A stretch of DNA of 64,000 bases from Gongronella butleri (GCA_025201375.1 JAIWZP010000017.1:310001-374000), one strand, 5' to 3'. Numbered from the stretch's first letter, positions 1-13,140 are shown. Numbers and translations are program-made. Notes: generated from the sequence alone by a model not told the origin.

Positions 1-818
1 GTGCCCAATTGGCCCAATTGGCCATGGCGGGCGTCCTTTTTCTTTAAATGTGGTTCCTTTTTACCTCTTTTCTGTGTCAGCCATGGCCCAAGGATCCCAC
101 AATTCGAGCCCCCCGTGGTCTGTGCCTGCCGCAAGAAGGCCCCAGGTGTGTGTCGCTTGGTAGCTACCCCACGCAAGTGTCGACACGCTGCGAGAACGAG
201 CAAAAAAAATAAAAAAATAAAAAGTGGCCCTTTTTTTGTAACTTTTTTCAATTACCGTGACGACGTGGGCGCCTTGCCTAGCGGCACTTGGCGTGTGCCG
301 TTGATGTCCGTGGTGAGATGGAAGAGGTCGAGTTGAAAGTGGTGGTCGTTTGTCTCTGAAGCGGTCGCGAGGACGGGTGTCGTCGGACACCACGCAAATG
401 TGGTGTGTGGCAGCTCGTGTATTAGTCGTGTCATCAATAAATGTATGGTACAAAAGTGTCCGAGTGGCCGCGGGTTGGTGGCGTCAGCAAGTTGGGGGAG
501 GGGGGCGGGCCGAGAACAAAGAATAAGTAAAAAGAAAAAGAAAAGCAGATGAAATCCAGGGGCAATAGGGCGTTTTGGATCTTGGAGCCCGCCCTTGTGT
601 CGCCAAAAAAGGCGTTTCCGACACAAACCCAGAGTCATGCCGCTAACCTGCGAGCGCGCCAAAAAAAAAAAAAAAGTAAAAATAAAAAAAACACCGACAT
701 GGAAGGCGGGCTCTTTTTTATTGTCCATTTGTATTGGATGAGGTGGTATTTTGAAGAGAGAAAAAAAGGCATTTGTATATGTACAGAAAAGAGGGGGAAG
801 AAAAAAGACAAAAAGATG
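1..818. other. Intergenic, no gene seen
   Basis: I see no supported gene. The stretch is interrupted by A- and T-runs (for example 661-675) and all open frames are short and low in complexity. The left end carries two copies of the palindrome CCAATTGG at 5-12 and 14-21. Its right part is presumably the 3' flank of the bZIP gene that ends at 819. Confidence 0.6.
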
Positions 819-2660
819 CTACTGATGCTGAATGACGCCCTTGATGATGGACAGATCGCCGTCGCTAAAGGGCTTTTCCGGGTCGTAATTGAGCGACGCG
901 GCGCGTAGGGTCCGGCACAAAAAGTCCATGTCGTAATCTGGGCACACAGCATTGACATGTTCCTTGACTTCACGGCGATTTTTGCCCTGGTCCTTGGCCT
1001 GCTCAATCAAGCCAATAATCTTGAGCTTACATTTGAGTGGCAATGCGGGTGGTGTGCTGACGAGGCCAGAATTCAAGGGCAACAACGAGAAATCCGGGTA
1101 CAATGTGCCATTGGCGGCCGTTGGCGCCACATTTGTATCTGCCGTGGACGAAAGCAGACCTGTCACGTCCTGCAAAAGCCAGTCGTCGACGGCGGACGGC
1201 GGGTTGCGGTAATTCAAAAAGGAAGTAGGCACCTGGGGTTCCGATTTTAAGGGCGCGAGCTGATCCTCAATTGTAAATGCCTGCGGCTGCGCAGCAAAGA
1301 ATGACGACGGCGCTTGGGAGGGTTGATGCTGCTGATGCTGTTGCTGCTGCTCATGCTGCGACTGCGATTGGGACGTCAGCGATGTGCCAAAAAGAAGGGA
1401 AGGTGTATCCAAACCAGGTGGCAAGCCATTAGCATTGCCGGCCGACGCATCCATGGCCAATTCAAAATTCGTGAGTGGATCCAGATTGTCAAACAGGTTG
1501 TCCGGCGCAAACATAGCATCTGGCTGGAATGGGCCCGAATGGCTCGTGTCGAAATCACTGGCCGATGCACTGGACATGGACATCTGCATCGCATTGCTCT
1601 CCGTTTGTCCACGCGCGACTAATTGTGACGACCCGTCGTATGTCGATGATGTTGGCGTCGAAAGCGTGCCCATGGACGAGTCGGAGGATGCAGGCGACAG
1701 CTGTTGTTCTTGCGATTTTTGTTGATTTTGCTGTGTGGAGGCCGATGAAGGCGGCGAATTGGACAACGGAGGCGACGCCAGTGGTTGTGAAGAAGGTGGG
1801 TGCGACGGCAACGGGTAATCAAAGGTGAATGGCGCGCCCTCTTTCAACTGCTCCTTGAGTTTGGCAACTTGTTCCTTGAGCGAGGCGTTTTCCATCTCCA
1901 GATCGATTTCCTTGGCGCTTTTTTCCTCCTCTAGCTGCCGGATCCGTTCCTGAAGCTCGCCGACAAATTTTTCTTTGCGCTCTCTACATCATCCAGTAAT
2001 AATAAAAAATGAGGGGTGTGGGGAAACATGTGGGAAAAAGGAACAAAAGAACAAAAAAGAACAAAAATGTGAACAAAAAAAAGGGTCGGCATTTTCACTT
2101 TTGTTTGCCGGCTCCGTTGCCGACCGTGCTTACCTAAAATTGCGCTGTGCCTCGCGATTCTGCTCGCGTCGCTTGGCTTTGGGGTCGTTGACCGAGTCCT
2201 ACATGGGAAAAACGTGTCAATGCTCGGGATTTTCTCTTTTCTCTTTTTTTATTTTTTTTCTGCCATTGGGCCGCACCTCTTCCGTGAGCTTGGCGATCGG
2301 CTTGCGCCCAGGCTTTTTGTGTGGCGTCGTGCTACGTGATTTGCCTGGATCAAAAAAAGCGGGGATGTGTGAGCTTTTTTTTTATGCATATACTCTTTTG
2401 CTATTTTCCCCTTACGTTTGGCCTTTGTCTTGGACTGCGACCGGCTTCGCTTGGACTGTGACGCCGCTGTGGACCGAAAAAAAAGACATGAGTGTCAGCA
2501 AGGAACAAAGTATTTCCGAGGGACAAAAAAAAGGGCAACGTTTTTGCTTTTTACCTCGTTTTCGGGTGGGTGTCTGGCGGTACGAGTCATCGCTGTAATT
2601 ATCATCGAGCGTGTCGTCGGCTTCGCTGAGAGATAAGCTTTGTGGGTCGACGGTGGCCAT
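819..2660 (-). CDS. bZIP transcription factor, Yap1/Pap1-like
   Basis: Five exons: 2555-2660, 2416-2466, 2277-2344, 2134-2198 and 819-1983, giving 484 residues. The basic region is assembled from exons 3 to 5: a KKPGRKP lead-in, then KRREQNREAQRNFRERKEKF (about residues 84-103), followed by a leucine zipper to about residue 140. The NxxxAQxxFR signature is that of fungal AP-1 (Yap/Pap1) factors. The middle is Ser/Gln-rich with a poly-Gln/His patch. The last 75 residues are structured and contain several cysteines (KCK, a Cys before PDYDMDF, and one after it), like the C-terminal cysteine domain that senses oxidants in the family. Inferred role: nuclear regulator of stress genes, probably redox controlled. 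The start is the first ATG of exon 1, which begins with an acidic stretch. Confidence 0.9.
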
Positions 2661-2945
2661 AGTGTGTAGGCGTGGAAACAAAAAAAAAAAAAAAGTAAAA
2701 AGAGAGAAAAGAAGGTGAAAGAAAAAAAAATTGCTGATTTGCTGCCCAATTTTTGGCCTTAGATTTTCATCTCCCGCGAAACCCAATCAACAAGGCCAAT
2801 GGCCGGCAAGACAATTTGAGAGGCAACAAGAGGGGACGCCCGAAAGCTCCCTGATTTTATTGTGATTTTATGCCTGTCACGAGACAACATTTTTGCTGAC
2901 ACCGGCAATGAGGGAAGGCAGGTCTGCTGTGCACACATGCACACA

Positions 2946-4064
2946 CTAGCCCACCATGGTGCGCTTGCGGCCACGTAATCGAACTGCCAAAAAAAGAAAC
3001 CAAGACTGTCAGACCTCTTTTTTTGTCTTTTTTTTTTGTATCCAGTGGGTGGATTATTAATGTACCATCCTCCAATTTCCGCACGACATCCTTGGCCTGC
3101 TTGTATTCCTTTTGGTATGCTTTCAGAATCATTTCCATCTAAAACACGAGGAAAAAGAGCGTGAATACAACATATTTTTATTCTTTTTTTTGCACGCCCT
3201 GTCGCCATTACCATCTTTTCCGTCGCCGGATGTGTGCTCGAAAAGGCACGCTCTAGCACGTAAAGGTCCACAGCCTTGTCTTCGTGCATCGTCGAGCCAA
3301 AGCTAAGGCCAAAATCGATGATCACCTGCAAAAAATGAGAAAAATGAGAAATACGCGTCGTTTCACACGCCCTTTCTCTGGTCCGACGGGCTTACCAAGG
3401 AGTCATTGTCGCGCAGCATAAGATTGGACGTCGTCAGGTCGCCGTGCACCACATCAATGCTATGCATTTTGCCCAGGGCACGACCAATCTTGTCCGCCAG
3501 GGCATCTGCGTGAACAAAAAGCAAGGTGTGAGTGTCCCCCGCACCCCAAATTCGCGTCTTTGAACGCGCCGCTTCTTACCAAGATCCAAGTCAGCGTAGG
3601 TATTGTGCTGGTTATCCAGCAATTGGCGCTTGACCGTGGTGCCGACGATATGTTCCATATAAATGGTGGATTTTTGCACGTCGACGAGGTAGACCGTGGG
3701 CGTGTCGATGCCTGCCTTGAAGCAGCGGTGCAGGCTGCGCGCCTCTTGTGTCACGCGCTTCGCCGTTAGCTGCTTGTCGAGATCAGGGTGCCGATATGTC
3801 TTTTTAAACCGTTCCTTGGCAATACACCCGCCCTTGATCCCTAGATACTTTTCAAGATGGAACACGCGCTATGGCAACGGCAAGAAAAAAGCAAAAAAAC
3901 GTCGTCAGTGGCGCGAACATACAACAAAAACGCACCAAAATGGCAGGTTTTTTTTTTTTTTAAAAAAAAAAAAAGCAAATTCATGGAATTCCTTCCTCAA
4001 ACAGGGCGTCTAGAGACCCACTTACAGCTTCAGCGCCTTGCTTGATACACGTGCGATTCGTCAT
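2946..4064 (-). CDS. BUD32: KEOPS complex kinase Bud32 (TP53RK/PRPK family)
   Basis: Six exons: 4026-4064, 3580-3868, 3396-3505, 3212-3325, 3066-3138 and 2946-2983, giving 220 residues, the small size typical of Bud32. The N-terminus has IKQGAEARVF (P-loop-like element of the family), then a [13 protein letters not shown] segment. The catalytic loop is HGDLTTSN (Asp132, Asn137) and the metal-binding motif is DFGLSFG (Asp150). The C-terminus is the conserved basic tail RGRKRTMVG. Bud32 is the atypical kinase/ATPase of KEOPS/EKC, which with Kae1 makes the t6A modification of ANN-decoding tRNAs and affects telomeres. The first exon has only 13 codons. Intron 1 holds a T14/A13 palindrome at 3948-3974. 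The gene ends 285 bp before the start of the bZIP gene and lies 204 bp downstream of MAD1 on the same strand. Confidence 0.95.
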
Positions 4065-4268
4065 GGCAGCGAGAACGGGAAGAAAAATAGAAAAATGGCA
4101 ATCGTCGCAAGCGGCTGGATTTTTTTTTTTTTTTTTTTTTTTGGCTTGCATGGTTCCAAATCAGGAAAGTGGAGGGTCTCGAGGATTTTTTTCGTCGCGC
4201 GACGCGTCAAAATGATGCCTTTTTTTTAATGCATTGGAGCGGTAAAAGAAGAAATAAAAAGAAAAAAG

Positions 4269-7200
4269 CTAATCGTCGTCATCATCTAAAACAATGGGAT
4301 CGCTCTTTTGCATGCCTTGATGTTCTTCATCGTCGTCGTTGTCGCCATCGTCCTCATCCATGTCTTCCGAGTCGTACTCGACTTGGTCGTACTCGCCGTG
4401 GGTATCCATCTCGTCGTCCAATTCGTCGTCCATGTCGTCATTTTCGTCATCTTCCTCGTCGTTTTCATTTTCGTCGTAATGTCGCGTCGCAAGCAAGTTG
4501 CGACGGCTGTGCACCTGCTGGTAGGGGTTGTAGTCGGCGGCCATGGCGTGTTCTTGGTATCGTATCCTGTCATTGTCATCGGCGTCGTCGCTGTCGTCAT
4601 CGCCCTGATGTGTCTGGACACCTTCATCGTCGTCATCCACCATGAATTGCAGTCGATCGCCGTCGTAGCCGTCATCTGCGCCTTGGTCCTCGTCGTACGA
4701 CACATAGTCGTCGTCGCCACTGTCGTCGGCGGCGTCCTTGAACGACTCGTCAAGCGCACTTTCCCGATCAATCGCCTCTGGCTGAACAAGCTCGTGGCCC
4801 TGGCTGTCCACCAATGGGTCCTCTTCAATATACTCGTGATGATCGAAATCCTGCGTGTGCGTTGGATCATACGTCTCCACTTGTCTAGGGGAAGAAAAAG
4901 AAAAAGAAAAAAATAAGAAAAAAGGTCGAAAAACCGCGCTTTTGTCCATACCGATCCATGAGTTCTAGGGCCGTTGAACACAAAAAGCCCGGGACGCTGT
5001 TGCGGTGCTTGATGAACGTGTCATACGACGCTTGGAGCGTCTTCATGTACTCGTTTTTACGGCGACCCATCACCTGCACATAGCCATTGTTCTCGGTCAG
5101 CGATGTGATCTGGAAGGACAGATCGGCCTCGTCTGCATATGTCGACACGAGCCGCACTTTGCCGCCGTCAAAGATCGTCAGGCGATACCCGAGCACATTG
5201 GCCACGGCCTCCATGTACAAGCCAATCTTTCTGTCCCACACCTATTTTTTTTTTTAAAAAAAATAAATAAAATAAGAAAAATGGCTTTTTTCGACGTTTT
5301 TGAACGACTTTACCTGTTGAATGCGGTCAATGCGCTTGTCGCGCTTGGTGATAGTTTCCTCGAGAAACGCGATTTGCTGGTTAAGGTTGTTTAGCGCTGA
5401 TTTTGGCACCGTCAGGGTATCAATGGCATTGGATGATGTGTCGGCGCCTTGATACCGCTCGAGCAGCACGAGCAGCTGCGCGTTTTCTTCACGCAGCTCG
5501 TCGACGCGCTTTTTGGTCACGGCATATTCTTTGGCGGCCGGATTGTCCTTGAATTCGAGGATGCGCTCCTGTGGCTCGTGCGACTCGTGCGGAGCATCGA
5601 CGTCCATGGCTTCCGCCGAAGTCGGCGCGACGCGCGCGGCATGCGTGGCCACGGCCGCCGCCTCGGTGTCGAATTGACGACGATCGATCGTGTCCTGCAA
5701 AAGCTTCAGCTGTTGCTTGCTTGCGTTCAACGCCTTGGCCTGCATGTTGACTTCGCAGTGCAGCGCGTTTTTCTCTGCAACAATCAAAAAAAAAAAGATG
5801 ATAAAATAAGCATTTCGCACGTTCAATTGCATGATGCGCGTCCAATCGCGGTTTTTTCTTTTTTTTTCGCGTTTACCCTGTTCCCAATCGTCCCGTGTCT
5901 TGGCAACTTCCTTCAAAAAGGCGAGAATGGACTTGCCAGACGTCAATTCGACATATGGTCCGGGCTCAGTGGCGGTACTGGGCGTCAATGGCGCGTCTTG
6001 CTGGTGTTTGATCAGCTCCAGTGCGTGTTGGCTAAGACGGATCTCCATCTCGGCAAGCAACCCCTCCAAATCGGCGATGCGCTGCGATTTCTGCGCCTCA
6101 TAGTTCTCCATGCGATTTGCTTCCTCGACATCGTACAATTTCTGCACAATAAAAAAAGACAGTTATGAGCATTCTTTTTTTTCGCGCCACCCGGTCTCGT
6201 TTTTCTTACCAATTCGTTCTCCAGCATGACAACGTGCTTGCGCACCAGCTGCTTGTCCTTTTCCAGGAGGTCCATGGTCATAAGGTCAGCGCGATGCACG
6301 CGTTCTTTTTCAATGAGAGAGGTTTTGAGCTCGGCCACCTTTTCAAAAAAAGGACTTGTCAGCTACAATTGCATTTTTTTTCTCTTTTTTTTTTTGGCCA
6401 TCGAGCAAATTGAAGCGTGGCTTACGTGTGCCTCCAGCTGCGCAATGAGCTTGTCGCGCGTCTCAAGTTCGGCCTTGTATTTTGTGTGTGCGCTCGGCAG
6501 CAGACGCGCCGCCTCGCGTTCCTTGGACAGCTTGTAAATGATGCCGCGCGGTGTCTCAACCTCGGCATCGTCTGTCTTGTCCAAGAAGCCGCTCCTGAAA
6601 AAAGCAAATTGTGTGAGTTTTTTTTTTTTAGTTTTATTTTTAAGCCTGCTTCTGTTTTTTCCCCTCTTTCTTTCTTACCATTCGAGCCGTTCCTTTTTGA
6701 GTCGCGTATTCTCGAGGTCCAGACGGAGATTTTCGGCGCGGATCTTGTCCAAGTCGCGCAGCTGTTCCTGCAAGGTGTGCTTCTCCTCGCGCAGCAGCTC
6801 GATTCCGTGGTACATCTCCTTGAAGTGGCGCAGCTCCTCCTTGAGCACCATGTTTTCGGCTTCCAGCCTTTGTGCATCGTCATGCGCTAAGTTGGAAATA
6901 AATGTAAGTCATTGGTCCCCTGTCCAAGGCGGCACAATCCATAAAAATATCCCAAAAAAATACCTTTGAGCTGCTGTTTAAACGTCTTGGCGTCGATCTG
7001 AGCCTCGTTCATCTCCATTAATTGATTTTCGGCCTCCTGCAGCTTCGATCGCAAGGCACATTCGCGGTCAATACCTTCTTGGATCTTTCTGTGCTGCGCT
7101 TCAATCTAAATATTTATGAAAAAGGCAAAAGTGAGCCACGGGCGCGCTTTTTTTTTCACACGACGCGTCGCGTCCCCCTCGGCCGCACGTGTCCTCCTTT

Positions 7201-7931
7201 TACCTGCTGGGTGTGCTGGGTGTGCGATGCCTGCAGTGATGCAATGGTGGCCGACATGGATGCAACTTGCGAATTCAGTGACAATTCCGTGTTGCCACGC
7301 GTGTAGCTGTCCGCGCGCGCCTTTTCCATGTCCTCCTTGTGTTGCTGCTTCAATGACTCAATTTGTTTGTTTAGACGATCCTGGATTTTTTTTTAAAAAA
7401 AAAAGAGTAAGGACCATTTTCGATTTAAGCTATTTTTCAAGGATGACAACGCACGGTGACGGCTTGGTGGTCGGTCTTGATGAGCGCCAGCGCTTTTTTC
7501 GCAGCGTCGGCTTCTTTGTACTGGTAAATCGCGCGCGTGTCGGCGTCCTAAGGGAGAAATAAATCGTCATTTCTTTGCTTTTTTTGCGTTTTCGGTTGTC
7601 GTACCGCCTTGGCCTTTGCCAATTCATCGATCTCCTTTCTATACAGGTCTGCCGATTGATGCAGCTGAACCTCGTAGGCGTCGCATTTGCCTTGCGCCTG
7701 GCGGAAATGATATTCGAGCTGGCGAATGCGGCATTTGAGCCTGGCAAGCTTATCTATAAAAGCAATAGTGAGCGAAAATGGCACTCTCGTGGTGTCCCTT
7801 TGCAGCCGCTTACCCGCGTCGTCCGAGCCAGACAGCTCTTGCAGGTCGGTGCTTTCGCTGATGGGGTCGAACAGCAGTTCGCGCGTCACTTTGGGCCGTT
7901 TCGCGCCCTGCGCACTCGTCGACTCGCTCAT
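4269..7931 (-). CDS. MAD1: Spindle-assembly checkpoint protein Mad1 with acidic C-terminal extension
   Basis: Twelve exons: 7814-7931, 7605-7753, 7455-7547, 7204-7380, 6964-7105, 6679-6886, 6426-6594, 6210-6338, 5877-6141, 5314-5774, 4952-5241 and 4269-4884, giving 938 residues. Residues about 45-630 are almost continuous coiled coil. Exon 11 (residues 638-733) carries the Mad1 C-terminal fold: ...AVANVLGYRL..., GGKVRLVSTYA, a central strand region and the closing SVPGFLCSTALELMDR. Mad1 recruits Mad2 to unattached kinetochores and scaffolds the mitotic checkpoint; the coiled coil also fits its nuclear-pore anchoring. Odd point: where Mad1 normally ends, a phase-matched last exon adds about 205 residues dominated by Asp and Glu, ending in a run of five Asp. 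The splice CG|A gives ...LMDR then QVETYDP. A separate short gene is unlikely because the exon has no good ATG of its own near its start. Confidence 0.9.
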
Positions 7932-10252
7932 CTAAAAAGAGACACGTCATGTTAGCATCCATTGCCAAGCACACCGCGTGCAGTGCGTGTCATACATCTC
8001 GTTTCTTGGTCAGATCCATACGAAAAGCGAGCAAAAATACAAAAAAAAAAAAAAAAAAGAGAGAGAGAGAGAGCAGAGAAAAGAAAGTGCAAAAGAGACC
8101 CGCGCTTTCAAATTCAGGCGGCCCTTCATATCCTTTTTTGTCATTTTGCTCTTTTCACTTAGGATGCCGCCTTTTATGCATTTCCCATCCTCTTCTCGGA
8201 AGATGGATGCTCATCTATAGGGCTTGCAGTGGCTGTACCAGTGCAAGTGCGATGTCTTTTTTTCACTGCATCAATGGCCATTGTAGCCAGAAAAAAAGGT
8301 CTTACGCGTTCCATGGTGCTGTTTTTCTTTAACGAAAATACCCCGTCAATGACCGCACCACGTGCCATCATGCGAATTTTACCATGTCTCAGTTGTCAGG
8401 ACTCGACATCAACCCAAGAGCTGGCCACAAGCCCATGCCATTGAACAAAATGCAACCCTGGGTGCGTTTTTTTTTTTTCTCTGCCACTCCGCTTTTTTTT
8501 TTTTTTTTTTTGCATTGCAGCGGCTCTTCCTTCGTTGCCTGAAATGGGTAAAATTGACACAGGTAATTTTTGGCGTCAAAGCCACTGAGGAACACCCTTG
8601 ATCCTCTTTCTTTGACTCCCAAAACGACAAAATGATCTCGTCACTCCTCCCATTCTTCCTCGCCCTCGCCCTTGCCATTCGTGATGCAATGACTGCTCAC
8701 AACAAGCATCTACCAGCCCATCGTCCATGCAAATGATAATACATGAACAACTCCCTCATTTTTCATTTAAAACACATTGACATTAAAAAAAAGCTTCATC
8801 AGATCTCTCCCATACACGCCTCAACGTAACAAGGAGTGTGGCCAGGCGTGCGTCGTCATGTCTCCATTCCATCACCTCCCGAGAGAGGGTCCGAAACGAA
8901 GCTTGATCGTTGTTATAGCCAGAGACATCATCATCTGTTGTTCTTCCAAAGGAAGGATCAATAAAGAAAAGAAAAAAAAGAGAGCGCAGCTCTTGCGCAC
9001 CAATTCCGCGCCCGACCGCGCTGAGCTTCAAGGTGTAATTGTGGGACAATGACGTATGTTGTGTGAAGACGCGACGCGCAGGCTCCAAATTGCCCATTGC
9101 TCGACATCTATATGTCCCCACGCCACGCTGAAGGGCTTAAATAAAAGCTGAAATTCTTTTCTTACGGATCCATGCCAGAACAAACGCCTGTCGTTGCATT
9201 CAAATCGAAAATTAGCCCTACAATGTTTGAAATAAAGCCACGCGCGCGTACCTCATGATCTTTTTCCCTGGTAAGGGATACACCTCTAACAGCATTTATG
9301 GCGCGGACGGAATCGCGTTCAATTGCAAAGATTCAAAGCCCCAAAGCCCCGTTTCTGTTGAAAAATAATGTTTCAGCCGTTTTACGCCAGTTTTATTGTT
9401 CAATTGCCTGTTTCTCGACTAGCGGTGCTGCCACCAAGCCTTCCATTGGTGACGTATCCTCCTATAGAATCTGCCAGATGCGCAGCGCGGGGAATTGAGC
9501 ACGAACACGCAAAGGATCAATGTTTGTCAATGTTCCACGATGTCTTTTCAATTTCAGTGTGACACAATGGGTTCTCGACGCGCCGGTCTCGCCATGGTGA
9601 ATTGGTGCACAACATTGAGAATCAGAGGAAGGTAGTCTGCGTGCAACTGGAGGCTAGTCAGCGAGGTTAAAAACGTCGTGTTGCGATCGAGCATGGTTGT
9701 CCAATTATACATCACATTGCCCCGCGGGCGAGCCGACTAATTTAGATGAAAATACATAGGAATCCAGGCTGAAGGATTGCAGGTTTGGGAATTTGAGGTA
9801 TACATAGATGAGGAGCATGGGCAATTGGTCGGCTGGCCAGCGATGAGGAAGGCCAGTGGTGAGCGATGACATTGAAATCCAGGGGTTCTCACACGCGTCG
9901 CAATTGCTGCAACTTTTTTAGCACCAGGCAGCCGCGCTTTGTCTTGTCGACTGTCGAGAAAATCAGCGATGACGTAGTTTTTTGTATTTTAAAGCCATGA
10001 AAATGGAATGGGGGCTTTGCAAGGAGAAGCTGCACGGATGAGAATGAAGGAAAACAGGAGGTGCGTGACAAGGGGAAGGAGCCCAGTGGACAAATGGATT
10101 GAATTTGCTTGATTAGGATCAAGCGACCATAAAAATAAAAAAATAAAAAGATTAAGAAAGGTGACAAGTCGCGGTCAATTAGGCGGCCTGTTGCTATTTT
10201 ATTATTGACTTTAAAACACAAATGAGAGGAAAAAAGGGGAGGGGGCGAGGTC
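7932..10252. other. Gene-poor spacer, 2.3 kb
   Basis: No coding region could be supported. The part next to 7931 contains an A-run plus (GA)n tract (8041-8075) and should hold the MAD1 promoter. Open frames here (for example minus 8783-9121) lack a recognisable domain, a clear start context or splice partners. The 9.9-10.25 kb part is the 3' flank of the glucanosyltransferase gene. Confidence 0.5.
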
Positions 10253-11853
10253 CTACAAGATGAGTGACCAAGCGACAATGGCAAATGCTGCGACAATGGC
10301 GCCTTTGCTTGCGTTTTGGATGTTTGCCATGGATTTGCGCTGTTCGACATCGACTGAGGGTCCGCTGAGGTCGGGCTGGATGGCGTCGCATGCGGCGAGG
10401 TCGTTTTTGGAGGGAGCCATGGTGACTGCGTTGCCATTAAAGTCGCATGCACGGTGTCCGTTCTTTTTGTCGTTTGCATACTGGTGGTACAGCCAGCTGA
10501 GCTTTTGTTCTGGGGCGCATGTGGCGTAGCGGCCATAGTAGCCGTTGGTGCCATCGACGGTGATGTCGTCGCATGAGGTGAGGCCGCACATCATGTCCAA
10601 TTGAACACCGATGGTGCTTGAATTGGCATTGTTTGTCATGACGTTTTTGTGGATGGCGTCTGTGGCCATGCAGCTGAGGTTCTCCATCATGCACTGGCAG
10701 CGGCCCTCGGAGGGCGTGGGTGGGATCTTGTCCGAAGCCTTCCAATGGTCGCTGATGAGCGGGCATTGCGTTGCCTTTTGCTGCGGTTGGTACGCGTTCA
10801 TCTTGACGCCCTTTGGGTTAACCTTGGTCAGCACCTTTTGAAGCAGCTTGTAGTCGTCGAGCGGCGTGGCGGCTCCATTGGCAATGCGCACGAGGCCGTA
10901 CTCGTTGTTCTCTTGCGACCATTCATAGACGACACCGCCAGACCACACAGGCGTCATCTGGTCGCCATACACGGCTTGCACCTCGCTGAATTCGCGTGGA
11001 CGCACCAAATTGCACCCGTACTCGGACAAAAACACGGGTTTGCCGTAATTCTCGAATTCTTTGGTGCGTTCCGAGTAACCTGATCGCTCAAAGCTCGATC
11101 CGCCACACCATTCGTACAGGTTCACGCCAAAGAAATCGGCTTGGCTCTGTTCGTCGCCGCACACGAAATAGTCCTTGATCGCGTCGCGGATGTCCTGGTC
11201 GTCGTTGCTTGCGTAGCCGACGGGGATGGCACGCGCACTGTTGTGCTGCAAGAAAGCCTTCATGTCACGAATGGCCGCGCGCACAAATGGTGACGCCGCC
11301 GTGTTGGTCTTGTCGTTGGTCACCTCGTTGCCGGCCAAAAATGCCAAAACATGCGGATACTTTGCAAACGCACCGACGGTGGCCTTGTACGCGTTGTATT
11401 TGATCAAATCGTACTCGGGATGCTTGCGATTGATCGCCGTGCGCGGTGTGGGGATGTCCAGCAGCAAATACAATCCATTGTCAGCAAACGCCTTCATGCA
11501 CTCGTCGTGGTTCTTGGTCGGATCCACCTCGTATACGCGCACCACATTGGCACCGAGCGCCTTCATCATGGGCGCGTCGCGTGTGCACCCTGCCACATCT
11601 GCCAGCGGGTCCATCAGCTCCTGGTTACGCACCTCGCTCCGAGGCTGGTAAGCAACACTGAAGAGAGAGAAAAAAGTTGTGAAAAATTGGCCTTTTTAGC
11701 TTTTTTTTCATTTTCTTACCCTTTGATGAAGAACTGCTCCTGGGTGACCGAGTCAAAAAACTTTTGGCCCTTGATGACAATGGGATTGAGCGCGACGGCA
11801 TTGGACACAAGGCACCAACCCACGAGCAAGGTGGCAAAAGTCAACCTAGCCAT
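10253..11853 (-). CDS. GPI-anchored 1,3-beta-glucanosyltransferase, GH72 with X8 domain (Gas1/Gel family)
   Basis: Two exons, 11720-11853 and 10253-11657, encode 512 residues. Residues 1-24 are a signal peptide ending near NAVA. The GH72 catalytic domain follows; the two expected glutamates are seen as LAGNEV (Glu156) and FLSEYGCN (Glu257), 101 residues apart. After about residue 370 comes a cysteine-rich module (CPLIS..., CQCMMENLSC, MMCGLTSCDD, ATCAPEQ, RACDFNG) that fits the X8/CBM43 domain of the Gas1 subgroup. The C-terminus has small residues (NASKG) followed by a hydrophobic tail, a GPI-attachment signal. The enzyme splits and re-joins beta-1,3-glucan chains at the plasma membrane and builds the cell wall. 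The coding sequence shows no break. Confidence 0.95.
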
Positions 11854-13045
11854 TGTGAATCCTGATTTTTTTCAATTGTTCGTAGAGGAGGGGATGGTGA
11901 GAGAAGCAGAACAAAACAAAAGCAAAAAGAAAAATGATGAAAGCGTGGAATGGTGTTATTAATTTCTCTAAAAAGTCCTCGGGTCTTAAGGAGCAAAAGT
12001 CAGAAAAGAGGGGCAAAAAGTGCCCTGTGGGGAATTTTGATGCTTGTTCGGCTTGGAATGCCCATCGGCATTATAGCTTTAGCAAATAAAAAATAATGTC
12101 CCCGTGCCTTTCTCCTTTGAATGGCGCTTTTGGGCACGGGCCGCAAAGTACAAACAATGGTGAAACTTGTTTTTTTTTTTTTTTTTTACGCGCAAGGTCA
12201 TTTTCCCTCCTTTTGTCGATCCTCACGTGACTTCCTCCCTGCTGTTTGAACCTCTTGCCCTTTTTTGGCCAATGGCAGCCCCATTGGGCCGGGCGGGTGC
12301 ATCCGCGCGCTTATCATGGCCCATGACCTGCATCGAGATCTTCAATGTGACGTTTTTATGTTTGATCATGCCCGTTACGTAGCTGATCTTTGCTTTGATT
12401 ATGCTTGTTCTCTCATGTGAGCTGCCTCACGTTCGACGTACAGATCTTAAAAGCCAAGGAAATGCGCCAAAAATTTAAAGAGTGACATCAATGGCGTCCT
12501 TTCTTGTGTGTTCATCAGGCACCATTTTGGTGGTGTCCCTGAAGGCGACATTTGTCACGGGGTGTTTCTTAAGCATCCTTGGCAAGGTTATTTTAGGCCG
12601 CCCGATTCATGCCCGCCTGACCACGCACCAAAAAGAGCGACCGGGAGCATATTTTGCGCAATTTGCGGCCATTTTCCATGCAATTCATGCGACAGACAAC
12701 TTTTTGTTTATGTTTGTGTGGATTCTTGATTCCCCTCCAGCATTACAAACAAGACGGGGCGAGCGAGGGAGGTGGCCACTCCCCAATTTTCCTTTTTTTT
12801 CGCCTCTTTTTTCTTTTTCCGCCATCGATGGTGTGACCTTGCACGCCGCTGTGCGCGAGCTTTCATGGCGACGGGGCGCCATTAAAAAAAAAAGAGAATT
12901 GATCACCATGCCAAACGTCATGGACGTCATTCAATTCTGGGACTTTTTTTTTAAAACCTATCGCGCTGAGTTTGGACGTCCGAGCGCCGAATAAAAAAAC
13001 AGACAGCGTGTTGCATGAATGAGGCATCATGCGCGACGGCTAGAG

Positions 13046-13046
<1 letters not shown>

Positions 13047-13078
<32 letters not shown>
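13047..13078. repeat. (GA)n microsatellite
   Basis: An uninterrupted GA dinucleotide run about 300 bp upstream of the PRO1 start. Such tracts are found in promoters in this window but no function can be assigned from sequence. Confidence 0.85.
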
Positions 13079-13082
<4 letters not shown>

Positions 13083-13140
13083 GGGAGCATCATGTGGTCT
13101 TTGTCAAAGGCGCAGAGACGTGCAAGATGTTCTCAAGAAC

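Noticed and set aside
4308..4916. Hydrophobic 202-codon open frame on the plus strand
   Set aside because: It is the complement of the Asp/Glu-rich MAD1 exon; GAC/GAT/GAG codons read backwards give Val, Ile and Leu, which mimics membrane segments.
8783..9121. 112-codon open frame on the minus strand
   Set aside because: No homology features, an A/T-run inside the frame, and no adjoining exons.
12482..12994. 170-codon open frame between the glucanosyltransferase and PRO1
   Set aside because: Composition changes along the frame, it passes through T- and A-runs, and there is no recognisable motif or splice partner.
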